Notes: generated from the sequence alone by a model not told the origin. A stretch of 64,000 nucleotides of DNA from Angiostrongylus vasorum (GCA_018806985.1 JADANN010000466.1:682001-746000); one strand, 5' to 3'; positions 34,166-45,985 are shown, counted from the first letter of the stretch. Numbers and translations: made by a program.

Positions 34166-35810
34166 AAGTGTCAAGTGTCGTATACTACACTATACTTATG
34201 TACAATTAAGGGTCGTCTACTACACCAGACATAAAATTAGGAGTCGTCACCTGTTTGTTAATCTTGAACTGAACTCTAGCATCACCAAAAATTTGGTCTG
34301 AAAATGTACCTGAGTAGAAAACACTTCGCACTGCTAGTTATAAATCAACTGCGGATTCTAACAAGAAGACATAACAAGGGAAATATATTGGAAGAAACGC
34401 AGAAAAGAACTAGTTTCGTTAACTGCCACCATGACCTTGGTAAATATAATGTTTCCGTCTGAACGAAGACCTTCTATTATGAGAGACCATCCTCAGTAGT
34501 GATTCGGAAAAGTTTTCCTTCAGCGTGTTGTGTTCGGCAATCCTTGTACTTTTCGTCGACATCTACTAAACAAAGCCGTGGATTTTTTTCTCTGACCTGT
34601 GTGCACTTCATAGCTTTCGCTTGAATTTAACTATTTGTTAACTCAAACTAATCGTGCTTTCTTCTTCTTAGTCATAACTCGAGCTTCTAAGGAAATAAAT
34701 GAGTATCTTTCATAACGAAGATTTGGAGTCTGAGATGACGAGATGTTTCTGGAGCGGCAAACATTTGGGCATAGCTTTTCCTCCCTTGATGATTAGGTGC
34801 CAGTGGTAATCTTCCTTTTAGTTAACAAGTAACAGCTGAACATTACTCATGAAAGTGTCAATGAATATTGTTTGTATAGGTTCTTTTATAAGGTAGTTAA
34901 AATATCATATTCTTCCTGCACTACTGGATGTGCTTATAGAAGGCTTTTCAGAACCCGCTTATTACTGAAGTTTGAATTTATGCTTCAAATGTCGTTGGGT
35001 TTTTAGTACTGCAATGTTTAGAAGGTAGAGGGATCTAGGCCGAACTTGTTCATTAAGAGACGGTGGCGTATTTCAGCATAGTTTTTTGGATTATTTGATA
35101 GCTACCTTGGAGTTTCGGTAATGTCTCGCTTCAACCCCCCTTATAGAATGAAATCATCACATCCGTAGTATTCTGGTATGCACTATTTTCCTCATTCTTT
35201 CGACAATGGCAGGCTGCATGCCTTTGGCTGAACACAATTTTCACAGTAAGAATCCCCACTGAGGACAACGCTCTTATGTAGTCGTGTTACATTAGCTTGG
35301 TTGTGAAGATGCCTTTTTGCGTTTCTGTGGTCGTCTTTTGCTCTGTCAACTTGTTTTGTTCCTTCAAGCTTTCTCTAGAGGGTCTTCCATTTTCGCTCCG
35401 ATCTGTTATTCCTATCTCTAAACTTTGTATTCTGATTAGATAGCGTTTTTTATTTCAACACTAGAATATTCGATGACAAATGTGACAAGGACTTTTGTTT
35501 TCCTTCAACTAATCGCTAGCAGTTATAATCAGTCACCGCAAATTGAACGTGTACAGATTGTTAAGTGGTAACTAGGAATTAAAAAGTTCTTATGAGAAAG
35601 AATTTATATCGGCACATTCAGGCATCAATAAGTCCTAATGTCAGAAGCACATCTAAGCTGAGATGATAGGCTTCCGGCGAAGCCCATTGCACGGACCAGT
35701 CGTGTGAAGGCCTTTCCGCTGTGTATGGTAACGGTGCTTTCATCCGGCTAACAAATTTTATACGTATGCGCATTTGGTCTTCTACAGGATACCTTCATTT
35801 TGAATGCAAC
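34166..35810. other. Intergenic, nothing recognised
   Basis: No supported gene, no family repeat. Open frames under 60 codons. Confidence 0.5.
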
Positions 35811-35811
35811 A

Positions 35812-36092
35812 AAAGGATAAAGGATAAAGCTCTCGGCGTTGATCAATCTTTGAGGGATGTGCATTCGACTTCATTAAGCATCGTTTGGAGGTGATTGAAG
35901 GCACATCTGGCCTTTACAATGACTCGCGGTGGCCTACCGATGTATCGAGCCAGTGCTTCTATCCTCCCAGATAAGTCTGGTACGAATTTGCCGACCCTGG
36001 AGGGATGAAGGCTTGATGGGCCATGGGCGCGGGGAATCGATTCCACGCTTGTGTTGCAGGGCGCCTCCGACCACTGCGCCACATATCAATAG
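35812..36092 (-). repeat. SINE-A copy, near full length
   Basis: Starts with its tail AAAGGATAAAGGATAAAGCTC and ends with the head GCGCCTCCGACCACTGCGCC (reverse complement of the A-box region). B box GGAATCGATTCC at about 36033-36046. Confidence 0.85.
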
Positions 36093-36194
36093 GATCTAGA
36101 TCTAAATTGCTGTGACAGACGTCATAATAGGTATCCGGGGTCAACGGTCTACTATTGAACAGCACAAACCACTTTTTGACTAGCACCATTGTTC

Positions 36195-36575
36195 ACCTGT
36201 TGCTGAATAGATCGGTAGGCCACCGCGAATCATTGTAAAATCCTGAATTGCATTCAGTCGCCTCCAGCGATGTTAAATGAAGTCGAATGCATGGCGCATC
36301 TCTCGCATCCCATCACTGTGAGGTACTGTTTTCGCATTCTGCAGATAAGACACTTTAGCTGCCCAGTATATTTTCGACCTAGTCGCTTATTTTTGCCAAT
36401 CATCAAGTTATGAGGAAATGGCCACAATGGAGCTGGGGTGTTTGCAAAATTTCGGCATCCGAGGCCAGCGTCGAACTATCGATTATCATTTCCAGATCTC
36501 ACGTGTGATTGCTGGTAGCCAAGTAGATCGGAGATAGCCGTGCTAAGTAAATAAAAAGCTGGGCATAAGAAAACA
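36195..36575. repeat. SINE-A 3' half followed by SINE-B fragment
   Basis: GATCGGTAGGCCACCGCGAAT to AAGTCGAATGCATGGCGCAT (SINE-A body), then GGTGTTTGCAAAATTTCGGC and CAGATCTCACGTGTGATTGC (SINE-B, minus). Confidence 0.5.
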
Positions 36576-37710
36576 TCTGCATTTTATAACGAAGAAATAA
36601 GGTTAATAGACAAGCTTGTTTGCTTGTCCAAATGCAAAGTCTCTTTATTAACTGCTCTTTTATAACAATGCGCTTCACTTCTGCGGAATTCCACCGTCTG
36701 TTCTCGGCTTAGTGCTTCGCTGAAATGCCAACTTAGTTCACTTTTTTAAAACATGATTTGACACCAAATTTAGTGCGAAAGCCAGCACTTCTTTCAATCG
36801 CTTCGCTTCCTGTGTCTATCGTCTACGAAAGTCTTCGGATTGGTGCACGGATTCCACTCCTTGAGCACTTAAGCGTTCTTACGAATGTCGTTAAATGCTG
36901 GTCGAATAGGTGGCTTCTGGAATCTTGAAATTGATGTGCTGAGGTGTCCCCTAATCTTCACTGCAGACAATTTTTATGGATTGAAAGCAGCTTTTCGCAG
37001 TCGGTGGAAGAGCGGCTTAGCAAGGAAAAAAAGCGACAAGGAAATCTCGACGGTTATAAACGGTTAGCGCTCAAGTGCTCACATGAATGGACTTGGAGCT
37101 CATTGGCACATGAATTAATGAATCAATAGAATATACCGATTGTACCGATTGATATGTGGTTATAATCCACTGCTTAGAAGAATCCCAACAACGCATAATT
37201 CCTCACTAGCCAATCTTCTGAATTTTCTCTTGTATAAGAATTCAACGCAGTATTTTATCTTTTACAATTCCAATTACTTCAGGTTTCACTAGTCTTCCTA
37301 GGAAATGGTTTTCAGAACATTTAGAGGAAAATAGCGAGGTGATCAAGTGACGTTGACGCGTCTCAACGTCAACTGCAAACGGCGCAAAGTCGTTTCGAAG
37401 AAAGAAAAACACCAGAAATATTAATGTTACTCTTATAAAGTCATAATAAAAAAATGACGTTATCTAAACTTGAAACCGAATGGAATGAACCGGTTAACCT
37501 AATAAAGTTTGCAGCAATCTTTATTGCAGACTCACCTTAACTATTGTGATAATACGGTTTACATCAAAAATTTTTTGAAAGGAAGCGAAGAAAGAAGCAG
37601 ATTAAAATATGTAAAATTTAAATCATAGACAGTCGGCCTGCTAAGAATAAAGAGTTAAGTTGATGATAGCACTGCTGTTATTTATAAGCAATATATACGT
37701 GTCGTAGCAT
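36576..37710. other. Intergenic, with SINE-C-like fragment
   Basis: 36740-36900 resembles the SINE-C relatives (CTTCCTGTGTCTATCGTC, GAATGTCGTTAAATGCTGGTCG). The rest, including 36885-37130 short frames, has no support as coding. Confidence 0.4.
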
Positions 37711-37711
37711 A

Positions 37712-37975
37712 CTGGTGACAGCTGCCCTGCAATGGACGGCTCCTTGGTTTGATTCTGTGACTTGGACGATATCGAGCTGGTTCCATCATTCCATGCTCGA
37801 AAAACTGTTACAAGCCTTATGTGGGAGGAAAAAAAGCACTTAATTCATGTATTTGTAGGCCAGAAAGTGCTTCTGCACGCCGAATATAGATCCAGTCACC
37901 CTGACAATTTTGCGAATGGAGTCGAATGCATAGCTCATTCGTAATGGATTGATCATCGCTAGAAGCTCAAAACTC
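37712..37975 (+). repeat. SINE-A copy, degenerate
   Basis: GCCCTGCAATGGACGGCTCC head, TTGGTTTGATTCTGTGAC B-box region, TGGAGTCGAATGCATAGCTC and ATGGATTGATCATCGCTAGA tail. Confidence 0.5.
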
Positions 37976-39740
37976 TATGGTAGAATTGTGTTCCAGAGTT
38001 CCAGGAGTCAAAGTCAGGAAAAGTCAGTACCTTTCTCACCTTGGTCAGATCCCGGTTAATCGCATCTTTTGCCGCTGAGAAATCAGAGGTTTTTCATTTC
38101 CGGAAAATATGGGGATTGATATTGAGTCGGACTAAACTGTTCTAGTACCCATTCTCCGACCGTTGATTATGTTAGTACTTATCAACAAGTGATTTTCTTC
38201 AAACTTCTATCTTCTTATAGAATCGCTCAGTATCAATGTTCTTTTAGAAAATGAGTTGTCAGGAAACTAAGTTTGGCCGTACCCCTTTCTATCAACATCC
38301 AATTTCCAAGTTTAGTTTACCGCCGAAATCATAATAAAATGCCAAAGACGTCTCAAATTGTCATTGTTACCTCCGGAATCTCTTTCTCATCATTAACTAG
38401 TTGTGTGAAGTCGTCCCGAAGCAATTATGAAGAAAATTAGTTTTCTTCTTCCTCTTTATTTTTACACGAACCGCCTTCAACTATTGCGGATTTTCTTCTT
38501 ACTTTTTATTTTTGCACGAACCACTTCCACCTATTGTGCCGATCTAAGCACTTTCCTCATCCGATTACTTTCTTCTCATCGATCGTCCATGAAGGTCTTC
38601 GGATTCCAGTGCAGATTCGGTTGCTGTGTGAGGATATTGCTCTTCCTTGTGAATGTTGTTGAATGCTGTTCGAGTCAATCACACCCTAGAATATTGGCCA
38701 TGATAAGGCGTTCCAGTCTTCAAAATAGGTCGTTCCCAGCCTCTGTAGATCAGAAGGGCCCCTTCCACTGCAAGTCATGTACAAATTTCCCTAATCCCGA
38801 GCGATGGGAGGTTTGGTTTCCACGCGGCTTGAGATTAAGTCAATGACCACTTGTATAAATAATTATAGGGCTTTGTATAACTCGTGGGCTACATGCGCCG
38901 TTATACTGATGCAAACTTATACAACAATTATTGAAGCCTGAAAGAATACCAAAAGAAGTGACATGGATAAATTAGTTCCAAAATGATAATATCAGTAAAG
39001 CTTGTTGGACATCTGTCGTAGCGTTGGATGTTTGAAAAGTTGCAAGAATGTGAACTAAATAACTTCATGTCGATCATGTGATTTTTGGGTGTCATTGGTG
39101 AGTCAGAACGAGTTTCAGCCGGTGGTACTCAGAACAAAAGAGGATTCTGATCTATGGTCAGCCGTTTTTACTAGGTTGCAGAATTCAAGTAGTGAGTTAT
39201 TCGAATACTTCACTGTATCACCCAAACACTCCAACTACAATTCAGCTTTTTAAGTGGTTTTCGATGTCGACAAACCAGAAAACGAAGTACACTATGACTC
39301 AACATGCATTCCATCATTATCAGCATCAATCTATTTGATCGATTAGGAATGTTCGAGATCAATCCATTAATGTTCTTCGATTATTGGCCTACAGACACCA
39401 TGGTTCTTGTTGAAAACATTTACATTAGTGCATTTGTCTTCCAAAGCAACTATAGCAACAATTTTTTCCACTCCGGAGGAACTGATTTGATTTGATGGGA
39501 GCACGAGATCGAACCAATGAACGAGGTTTGTGAAGTAGAGGTCTTCTTTCCATTGCGATACACCCTCTTCCATTCCTAAGTTTTTTCTCTTATGATCTCA
39601 TTAATAGCTTAGTCAACATAGAGACTCATTCTTCTAGAGCGAAATTGTCATCAAAGTAGTCAGTGATTGATTTGATCGAGGTTATTGACTTTGTTTCGAC
39701 AGTTCCCATGATCGAACTTTCTATTAACCTCGGCATTGGA
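37976..39740. other. Intergenic, with SINE-C-like segment at 38520-38830
   Basis: The largest open frame (38427-38846) overlaps the SINE-C-like repeat (TCGATCGTCCATGAAGGTCT, TGTTGTTGAATGCTGTTCG) and contains a tandem duplication (38446-38480 versus 38490-38535, both TTATTTTTACACGAACC-like), so it is not taken as a gene. Confidence 0.5.
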
Positions 39741-39744
39741 AAAT

Positions 39745-40127
39745 GAATGCGTCGTTTTCTTGTTCAGCAATGGCGAAGTTGTTAAACAGCATACATTTAC
39801 TTCCATAGAAGAACACAATACAATACAACAGTAGCTGACGTTTCGGCAGTATCGCCTTCTTCAGAGCCGCTTTTTAGGTGAATTCCAATGAAGAAGATTA
39901 GAACAGCTGATTATAGTCGCATAAGGTTGATGACTGCACCATCCCCTTTCTGGAAGTCATAATCTTACATAATTGTCCTCATTGGAAGTCACGGAAAAAG
40001 CGGGTCTGAAGAGGACGATTCTGCCGAAACGTCAGCTACTGTTCTATTGTATTGTGTTTTTCTATGGAAGTAAATGTATGCTGTTTAACAACCTCGCGAT
40101 TGGTGAACAAGAAAACGACGCATTTGT
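39745..40127. mobile_element. Foldback (MITE-like) element with 120-base inverted arms
   Basis: The left arm 39745-39866 and right arm 40004-40127 are near-perfect reverse complements (CGTCGTTTTCTTGTTCA / GAACAAGAAAACGACG; ACATTTACTTCCATAGAA / TTCTATGGAAGTAAATGT; AGCTGACGTTTCGGCAG / CTGCCGAAACGTCAGCT). About 137 bases lie between. Each arm ends in a hammerhead-like core. No open frame. A single-arm copy lies at 49895-50105. Confidence 0.85.
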
Positions 40128-40235
40128 TTCGACACTTTTCAACACCACATCCAAGGATGCAGTGTGATGAGAACTGATCACTTAATGTGTAGGTAGGATC
40201 AGTAATTCAAAAAATAAATAGAATAACAACACCTA

Positions 40236-40330
40236 TATTAGTACTAGGCTTAGGCTTAGGCCGGGACAAGGTACACCCCCCTCCCTTCTCAATCCCTCAT
40301 CCCTGCTAAGCCTAAGCATATTAGTATTTA
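40236..40330. repeat. Interstitial telomere-like hairpin (TTAGGC repeats, inverted)
   Basis: GTACTAGGCTTAGGCTTAGG at 40241-40260 and CTAAGCCTAAGCATATTAGTA at 40307-40326 form inverted arms with a 42-46 base, C-rich spacer. TTAGGC is the nematode telomere unit. Confidence 0.75.
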
Positions 40331-41340
40331 TTAGTGATTGCTGAATGAGTACTTCTTTCTCATAAATTCTTTAACAAGTACACCATGGAATTATCACACA
40401 TGAGGGTTAAATAAAAAACAACAACAAAAATAAATTCACAAGGCAAATACAATAATATAAATATAGATATCTGCAATTAAACCCTTAATACAAATGCAAT
40501 GCAAAAATAACCGTGAGCCATATATTACTCACACATTCTCATAGGTGCGTTTTAGCCCAGTTTGATCGAAATATGTTTGAATGGGTACATTTAACGAAGT
40601 ACAAATGATTTTTCTTATCAGTAAGAAAAAGGGACGATAATGTTATGTTCGGCTAATATGAGGAAATTATATTAATGTGTAGTGTTGTTGTAGGACATAA
40701 CGCCATATACAGTATGCCGATGAAAATCGATATTTCGAGGTTTGGCGGGAACGATATATTCAAGTGATGTTGCTGTTATGATCTTGATTGAATCCTATGG
40801 TAAACACGGTATTGTAGCGATCAAAAGCTTAATGTTCTTTGAGCAAAGTTGGAAATAATATATGAGTTTCGAGTTAGGAAACGATAACAACTAGACTCTG
40901 AACAAAATAAGATGACAAAAAGCTTTCGAAGGAGTGACGAATGAAAAGTATGTGAATGATTAGGAAGCCTCTATAGAATGACCCCTTCTGAATTATGGCA
41001 AAATATGGAAACAATGCATGTTCTTCTATGTTCATTCATTTTTCATCATGAAAACTAAAGAAGCTTAATGATTAGGAAGCGTTCTATGAAAACTCTTCAA
41101 GGGACAAACTTCACAACGAGGTGTCAATCGTTTTCATTTTTCTTCTTTGAGTCCTTCACCATTTGGAAGATACTGGAATGTTGGCCTGTAATTTCTTTCG
41201 CCGTAACTGATATAACTATTAATTTTGCGTGTTCATTTCTTGATACGGGCTCCGGTTGTGCTGCAAGCACCACTCGGCCGATGTGACGACGACAGCGACT
41301 CGTCGGCGTTGAGTCTGACGTCTGTTAGAGAAGAAGAAAA
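40331..41340. other. Intergenic upstream of collagen 4
   Basis: AT-rich. ATGATTAGGAAGC occurs twice (40956-40970, 41067-41082). No gene recognised. Confidence 0.45.
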
Positions 41341-41356
41341 ACCATAACGAGATTCA

Positions 41357-41363
41357 TATAAAA
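41357..41363 (+). promoter_or_regulatory. TATA box of collagen 4
   Basis: TATAAAA followed by GGG, about 80 bases before the ATG at 41441. Confidence 0.55.
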
Positions 41364-41440
41364 GGGTGGCGCAAAACGTGATTCACATTGCTGAACGTTC
41401 ACCTACCTCATTCTGTTGCTTTCCACAGGACAACACTGTC

Positions 41441-42458
41441 ATGGATCTGGAGAATCGTATCAAGGCGTATCGGCTTGTCATCTATTCGGCGATCACATTC
41501 TCCGTGGTGGCTGTGATTTCCGTTTGTATCACACTTCCAATGGCCTACAACTATGTTCGTCATATGAAACAATTTATGCTCACAGAAGTCAACTTTTGTA
41601 AGGTTGGATATTTTAAACTGTTTCACATATAATTTATGGTATTTGAACTCTTTGAATAATCTAATTAATTAAAACTCTAGGACTCGGCTCGAGACATTTG
41701 GTCAGAAGTGGATCATCTTAAAACTATAACGATACAGTCAAACAGAACAGTACGCCAGGTCGAATACGGATCCTGCCAAGCATGTTGTACCGGAGGACAA
41801 CCTGGTCCTCCAGGTACACCCGGGCAACCAGGCCGGCCGGGAAATCCTGGTGCTCCTGGGCTCCCCGGAAAACCTGGTCGCCCTCCAGTTCAGCCATGTG
41901 AGCAAATACCAATTCCGCCGTGTAGGCCTTGTCCAAGAGGCCAACCTGGACGCCCAGGAGGACCAGGATTACCTGGGGAACCAGGGGCGCCTGGAAAGCC
42001 GGGTCCATCAGGAGAAGACGGGCAACCAGGTTCTCCAGGACCAAAGGGACTTCCTGGACCGCCTGGAAAAAGTGGAGAACCAGGAAGCCCGGGTCAACCG
42101 GGGGTGACCCCGCCATCGGAGCCACTCATGCCTGGTCCGCCTGGACCACCCGGTCCACCAGGACCTCAGGGACCACCGGGAGCAAATGGACCTCCTGGTC
42201 GTAATGGTGCTCCAGGTTTGTTTTATTCTAGAGTTTGTATGTCGCATTAGTGAGCAATTCCTCGAATTATGGTACAACATTGTAGGACTACCCGGTGAGA
42301 AAGGTCCAAGTGGTCCAGTCGGATTACCAGGAGAACCTGGAAGAGCTGGACGTCCAGGACAACCAGGGCCACCGGGACCGCCAGGCGAACGTGGAATTTG
42401 TCCAAAATACTGTTCGTTAGACGGTGGTGTGTTTTTTGAAGACGGCACACGTCGCTAA
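41441..42458 (+). CDS. Cuticle collagen 4
   Basis: Exons 41441-41602 (54 codons), 41681-42215, 42286-42458; all splice sites GT-AG and in phase. 289 residues. ATG chosen by alignment with the paralogs ([11 protein letters not shown]); the frame is open further upstream, but that would place the start within the 5' leader. Anchor [18 protein letters not shown], then ITLPMAYNY; processing box N75-R-T-V-R79-[12 protein letters not shown] start of the helix; spacer [16 protein letters not shown]; a long Gly-X-Y block containing a [10 protein letters not shown] break; ending [23 protein letters not shown]. No frame defect. It is the only plus-strand member besides collagen 1. Confidence 0.95.
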
Positions 42459-42517
42459 ACAACATATAGCAGAAAAGAAAAAACTCTGCGAATGATCGCA
42501 ATGTCCGACTACATGGT

Positions 42518-42523
42518 AATAAA
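42518..42523 (+). terminator. Poly(A) signal of collagen 4
   Basis: AATAAA 60 bases after the stop. Confidence 0.5.
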
Positions 42524-42529
42524 TATAGA

Positions 42530-43620
42530 TTTAATGGGTGTGTAAGGAAGAAACATTTCAGCTTGGAAAGAACCAAAATGGATAAAAAAACTGAGTGATA
42601 ATTTTGCCGGCAGGTCACGCTTTCCCATTTGTTTGAATGAGATTAGGAATTATTAGATCATCCATACCTATGGGTGCCCAACGTAATGGAGACGAGCTCT
42701 CGAAAGACGATAACTTTATTATTGACGCTTGCTGGAAAAAGCAAACAATACAATAACCTTTTCATTCAACCCATTCAGATTCTTGGCAATCGGTTGTTCA
42801 AGTTTAAAGTCATCTGAGACCGATTCGCATCTCACCTGTCGCCGTTTTCCTTCTAGGAAACGATGGCGCACGCTATTATATAATAGAAGATAACTGGTGA
42901 AGATCCTATGTGTTTTCTTCTGTCAAAAAGCCGGAAATCGAAGTTGGCAGAAATGAGGGATATGAGGTTTCGAGTGGAGTGCAATTCTAAAGTGTTGAAT
43001 AACATTTAGACTTGCAAAATTTTGAGAGATATGTTGCATCGACGTTGATCAATGCTCAACGGAAGCGCCTTCGACTCCAATGAAAAGCAGTTGAATGTAT
43101 ATCTGGCTTACAGAATAACGTAAAGGCTCCTACCGACTTATAAAATCAGTATTTTTTACTCTACCATACAGGTTCTGTAGCAATTTGTCCACGAGCGATA
43201 GGAGGGAGCAGAAGGGGAATTCGTCAACCTAGATAGCGGAATCGTACCAGTGACCACATGTATGCTGCAGTGTACCGCCAAATCAGTGTGCTTCAAGCGT
43301 TCTTTTATAGAACAAACCGAAATTTAACGGCCAAACTTAATTTAAACCCCTTAAATTGGGAAAATGGGTAGAGACACCCTATAAAAATTGTCGTTGTCCT
43401 TCAATAAGTTAAGTTGATCAGAGCCACAGGAATCATTGTGAACAAAACAAACGAGTAGTGAAAACCACCCTGATCACTACTTCAATCATTCAGATTTTAA
43501 TACATAGATTTTTTCGACTTCGAACAATGCATAACCCTTATATTGTCATCTGATTGAACGACGCTCGGATGTTCTTAAGACTTTATTTAGAGACTTTAAA
43601 GGAAAGTGCTACAGCTCTGT
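42530..43620. other. Intergenic, with degenerate SINE-A at 43045-43260
   Basis: GTTGATCAATGCTCAACGGA (tail) to GCGATAGGAGGGAGCAGAAG and CGGAATCGTACCAG (B-box region) reads as a worn minus-strand SINE-A. Otherwise no feature. Confidence 0.4.
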
Positions 43621-43623
43621 GCT

Positions 43624-44100
43624 TTAAACGTAAGACTCAACTGGCTCCGAGGATTTCTTCGTGGAAGATGAGAGTCTCCTTAACGATAAATGGAATAGTA
43701 AACGATATAACACTAACGATGATGACCATTTAAAGGTGGAGGAGAGCAACATGTTAGCCACTTCGACTTCAGTTCTAGCATTAACCGCTAAATTTTTGTA
43801 GAACAAGAACTTGGGAACAGTTAAAACGTACTGAAAAACCAAAAAAATTGAGAAAACATGGGCCATATAGGTGTAGTAAGAAACGATCAGATCATTGTAA
43901 TGGAGTAAGTTCTTCGCTTCTTCAAAAGGAATTCTCCACTTCCATTCAATAACAAAGACGATCAGTTCCCTGATTCGAACGTTTTGTGACGTAAAATGAT
44001 CCACAAAAATAGACGCATAAAGCAGGAAATGAAGTCCTGCAAAAAACTTAACAAGTACGAAGAACCAGTCGATTTTCTGAAGTCGAAGCCTATTTCATGA
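43624..44100 (-). CDS. Unidentified membrane-protein exon (C-terminal, minus strand)
   Basis: After an acceptor-like CGACTTCAG at about 44101, the minus strand reads KIDWFFVLVKFFAGLHFLLY, ASIFVDHFTSQNVRIRELIV, FVIEWKWRIPFEEAKNLLHY, then YMAHVFSIFLVFQYVLTVPK, FLFYKNLAVNARTEVEVANM, ending KKSSEPVESYV-stop. About 159 codons with two or three hydrophobic segments separated by charged loops. The composition is protein-like and long for this AT-rich DNA, and it has an acidic/Ser tail. I do not recognise the family. It may be a terminal exon of a gene running leftward or a decayed copy; no convincing upstream exon was found within 2 kb. Confidence 0.4.
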
Positions 44101-44309
44101 AGAAAGAGTATGTGGCGAGTGTTCCATTGAATGTCAGCAAATGCCGCGATGTTGTGGTGACCTTTTAAAATTATGACAACACCCTCCAAAAAGTGAAGAA
44201 ACCGATGATGCTTGTTTTTAATCAATAGCTATTATTAACGCCAACAATCAAGTGCTGTGGTTACATTAGTCAATGATTAATCGAATGGTATAAGTTATAT
44301 TGTACGACA

Positions 44310-44600
44310 ACGTTTAGCCATATATCACATAACACAGAGGAAGAGGCACGCATTTCCATGCGACTTCACTCAACATCTTACAAGTGATTGAATGCATATT
44401 TGACGTATGCAGTAAGTTGCGGTTGCTTACTGATGAATCACGGCAGTGGTTATTTACCCTCCCAGACAAGTCTGGTATCAACTTACCTTGGCCAAAGGGA
44501 TGAAGGGCTTGCATTCTCCGGTGTGAGTGGTCGAACCAATGTTCTTGCATGTCATGTATTGCCTTTGACCACGGTGCTGCATAGTCACCAATTCAAATAT
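44310..44600 (-). repeat. SINE-A copy, degenerate
   Basis: Reverse complement gives CACCGTGGTCAAAGGC (A-box region), GGTTCGACCACTC (B box) and GATACCAGACTTGTCTGGGAGG (first 20 bases diagnostic). Confidence 0.55.
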
Positions 44601-45460
44601 CGTGTTCAATATTGGAGAACTGCAGCACTGACAATGGAATAATCAACTGCTTGCTCTTTTAATAAGTGGCATTGAATAAACGGTAGCCATTAAGTAGTTC
44701 TGAAGCGCAACAAGGCGTCGTAGGTGGCATTATATCTTTCTAAATTTATATATTAACAATTTCAATAAAGGCGTGAGAAACACATTGTTAGAGGTGTCGT
44801 TCAATAATGAGCGCCTGATCACTTTTCCCACACCGCACAGAGCAAACTACGTCTCCCATCACTACCCGGTCATTAAAATGAGAGCGATTTAGTACTCGAA
44901 AGATTCGCCCGAATTCACGAAAACCGTAGAACGCCTGTGGTGATGACTGCAATGCTGTGACACTGCTCGACTATTTCAGAGAGAATCAATTTCATCAGCA
45001 TTCAAGGCTATTCTTATAGAAAGCCAACGCTGTCAAGCAGGAACCTGATTCACACGGAAATCGGAAGATTATGGTAATGAAGGAAAGTGAGACAACGAAT
45101 TGAATAAAAAAACTGAGAGTCATACAATACCCGATGTCCGGTAATGTGAAAAAAAATATATTTCATATGAGGTGAGAGTGACTTATACCCCCAATGACCA
45201 ACGACAACAGATACAGTTCTTTTTTAGTTAGTTCAAAAAAGTGGTGGATTTTGAGATGGATATGGTTCAGATTAAAAATAGTGAAGAAGTAGGTCCAAAT
45301 AATTTCAACTCACTTAATGTCTTAAGGGAACTTGCGATCTGTTGAGTGACTTATGGGGCTAAAGGGGAAAAACATGCGTGTGCTGTGCTACGCGTACATT
45401 GTCGTTCAACCACTAACGAAAATGTAATCACGTTTTATTTGCTGCTTATTCTTCTTTCAT
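44601..45460. other. Intergenic, nothing recognised
   Basis: No supported open frame or repeat family member. Confidence 0.45.
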
Positions 45461-45464
45461 GGCA

Positions 45465-45985
45465 AGGTAAGATGTGAAATGTGACCACAATAATGCTGAG
45501 ATACATGCAAAACTCCGGACAACAGGTGTCTGCGGTGGAAATCGAACACGCTACTACCCTTTCTGGGGGGCTGCGTGTCCCACCACCACACCATGCGTGT
45601 CCTCCCTTCGTCTTTTTTCTCAACCGTGTTTTATAGGCTCCATCAGTCAACATCACCCGTCAACTGAAATGGTCTGGGGAGCAAAAATGGACACTAAGGC
45701 CAGAATAGCTGCAACTGTAGTGTAAATCACAATGTAATCACTTTTTATTTACTGTCTATTCTTTTTTTCATGAAGGGGATGAAATGTGTATGTGTATAAG
45801 ATGCGTAAAACACGCCTGAGAAAAAGCCGAAACGAAGGGCACGCGTGGTGTAGTGGTGAACGCGTTAGCTCCCGGAAAGGGTAATTGGGTAATTACGTGG
45901 TTCAATCCCCACCGCAGGCACCTGCTGTTCGGAGTTTTTGCAAATATCTCAGCATCATTGTGGTTATATTTCACATCAAACTAGC
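45465..45985. repeat. Head-to-head pair of SINE-B copies
   Basis: The left copy (minus) starts CACAATAATGCTGAGATAC and has its tRNA-like head near 45590-45610. The right copy (plus) has its head at 45843-45865 (CGTGGTGTAGTGGTGAACGC), a B box GGTTCAATCCCC at 45900, and ends CTCAGCATCATTGTGGTTA. The two outer ends are inverted repeats. Confidence 0.75.

Noticed and set aside
38427..38846. 139-codon open frame with hydrophobic start
   Set aside because: It contains a local tandem duplication and overlaps a SINE-C-like repeat; no domain is recognisable.
45843..45915. Possible tRNA gene (good A and B boxes)
   Set aside because: No cloverleaf with acceptor and anticodon stems; the same sequence is a dispersed repeat head, so it is a SINE.
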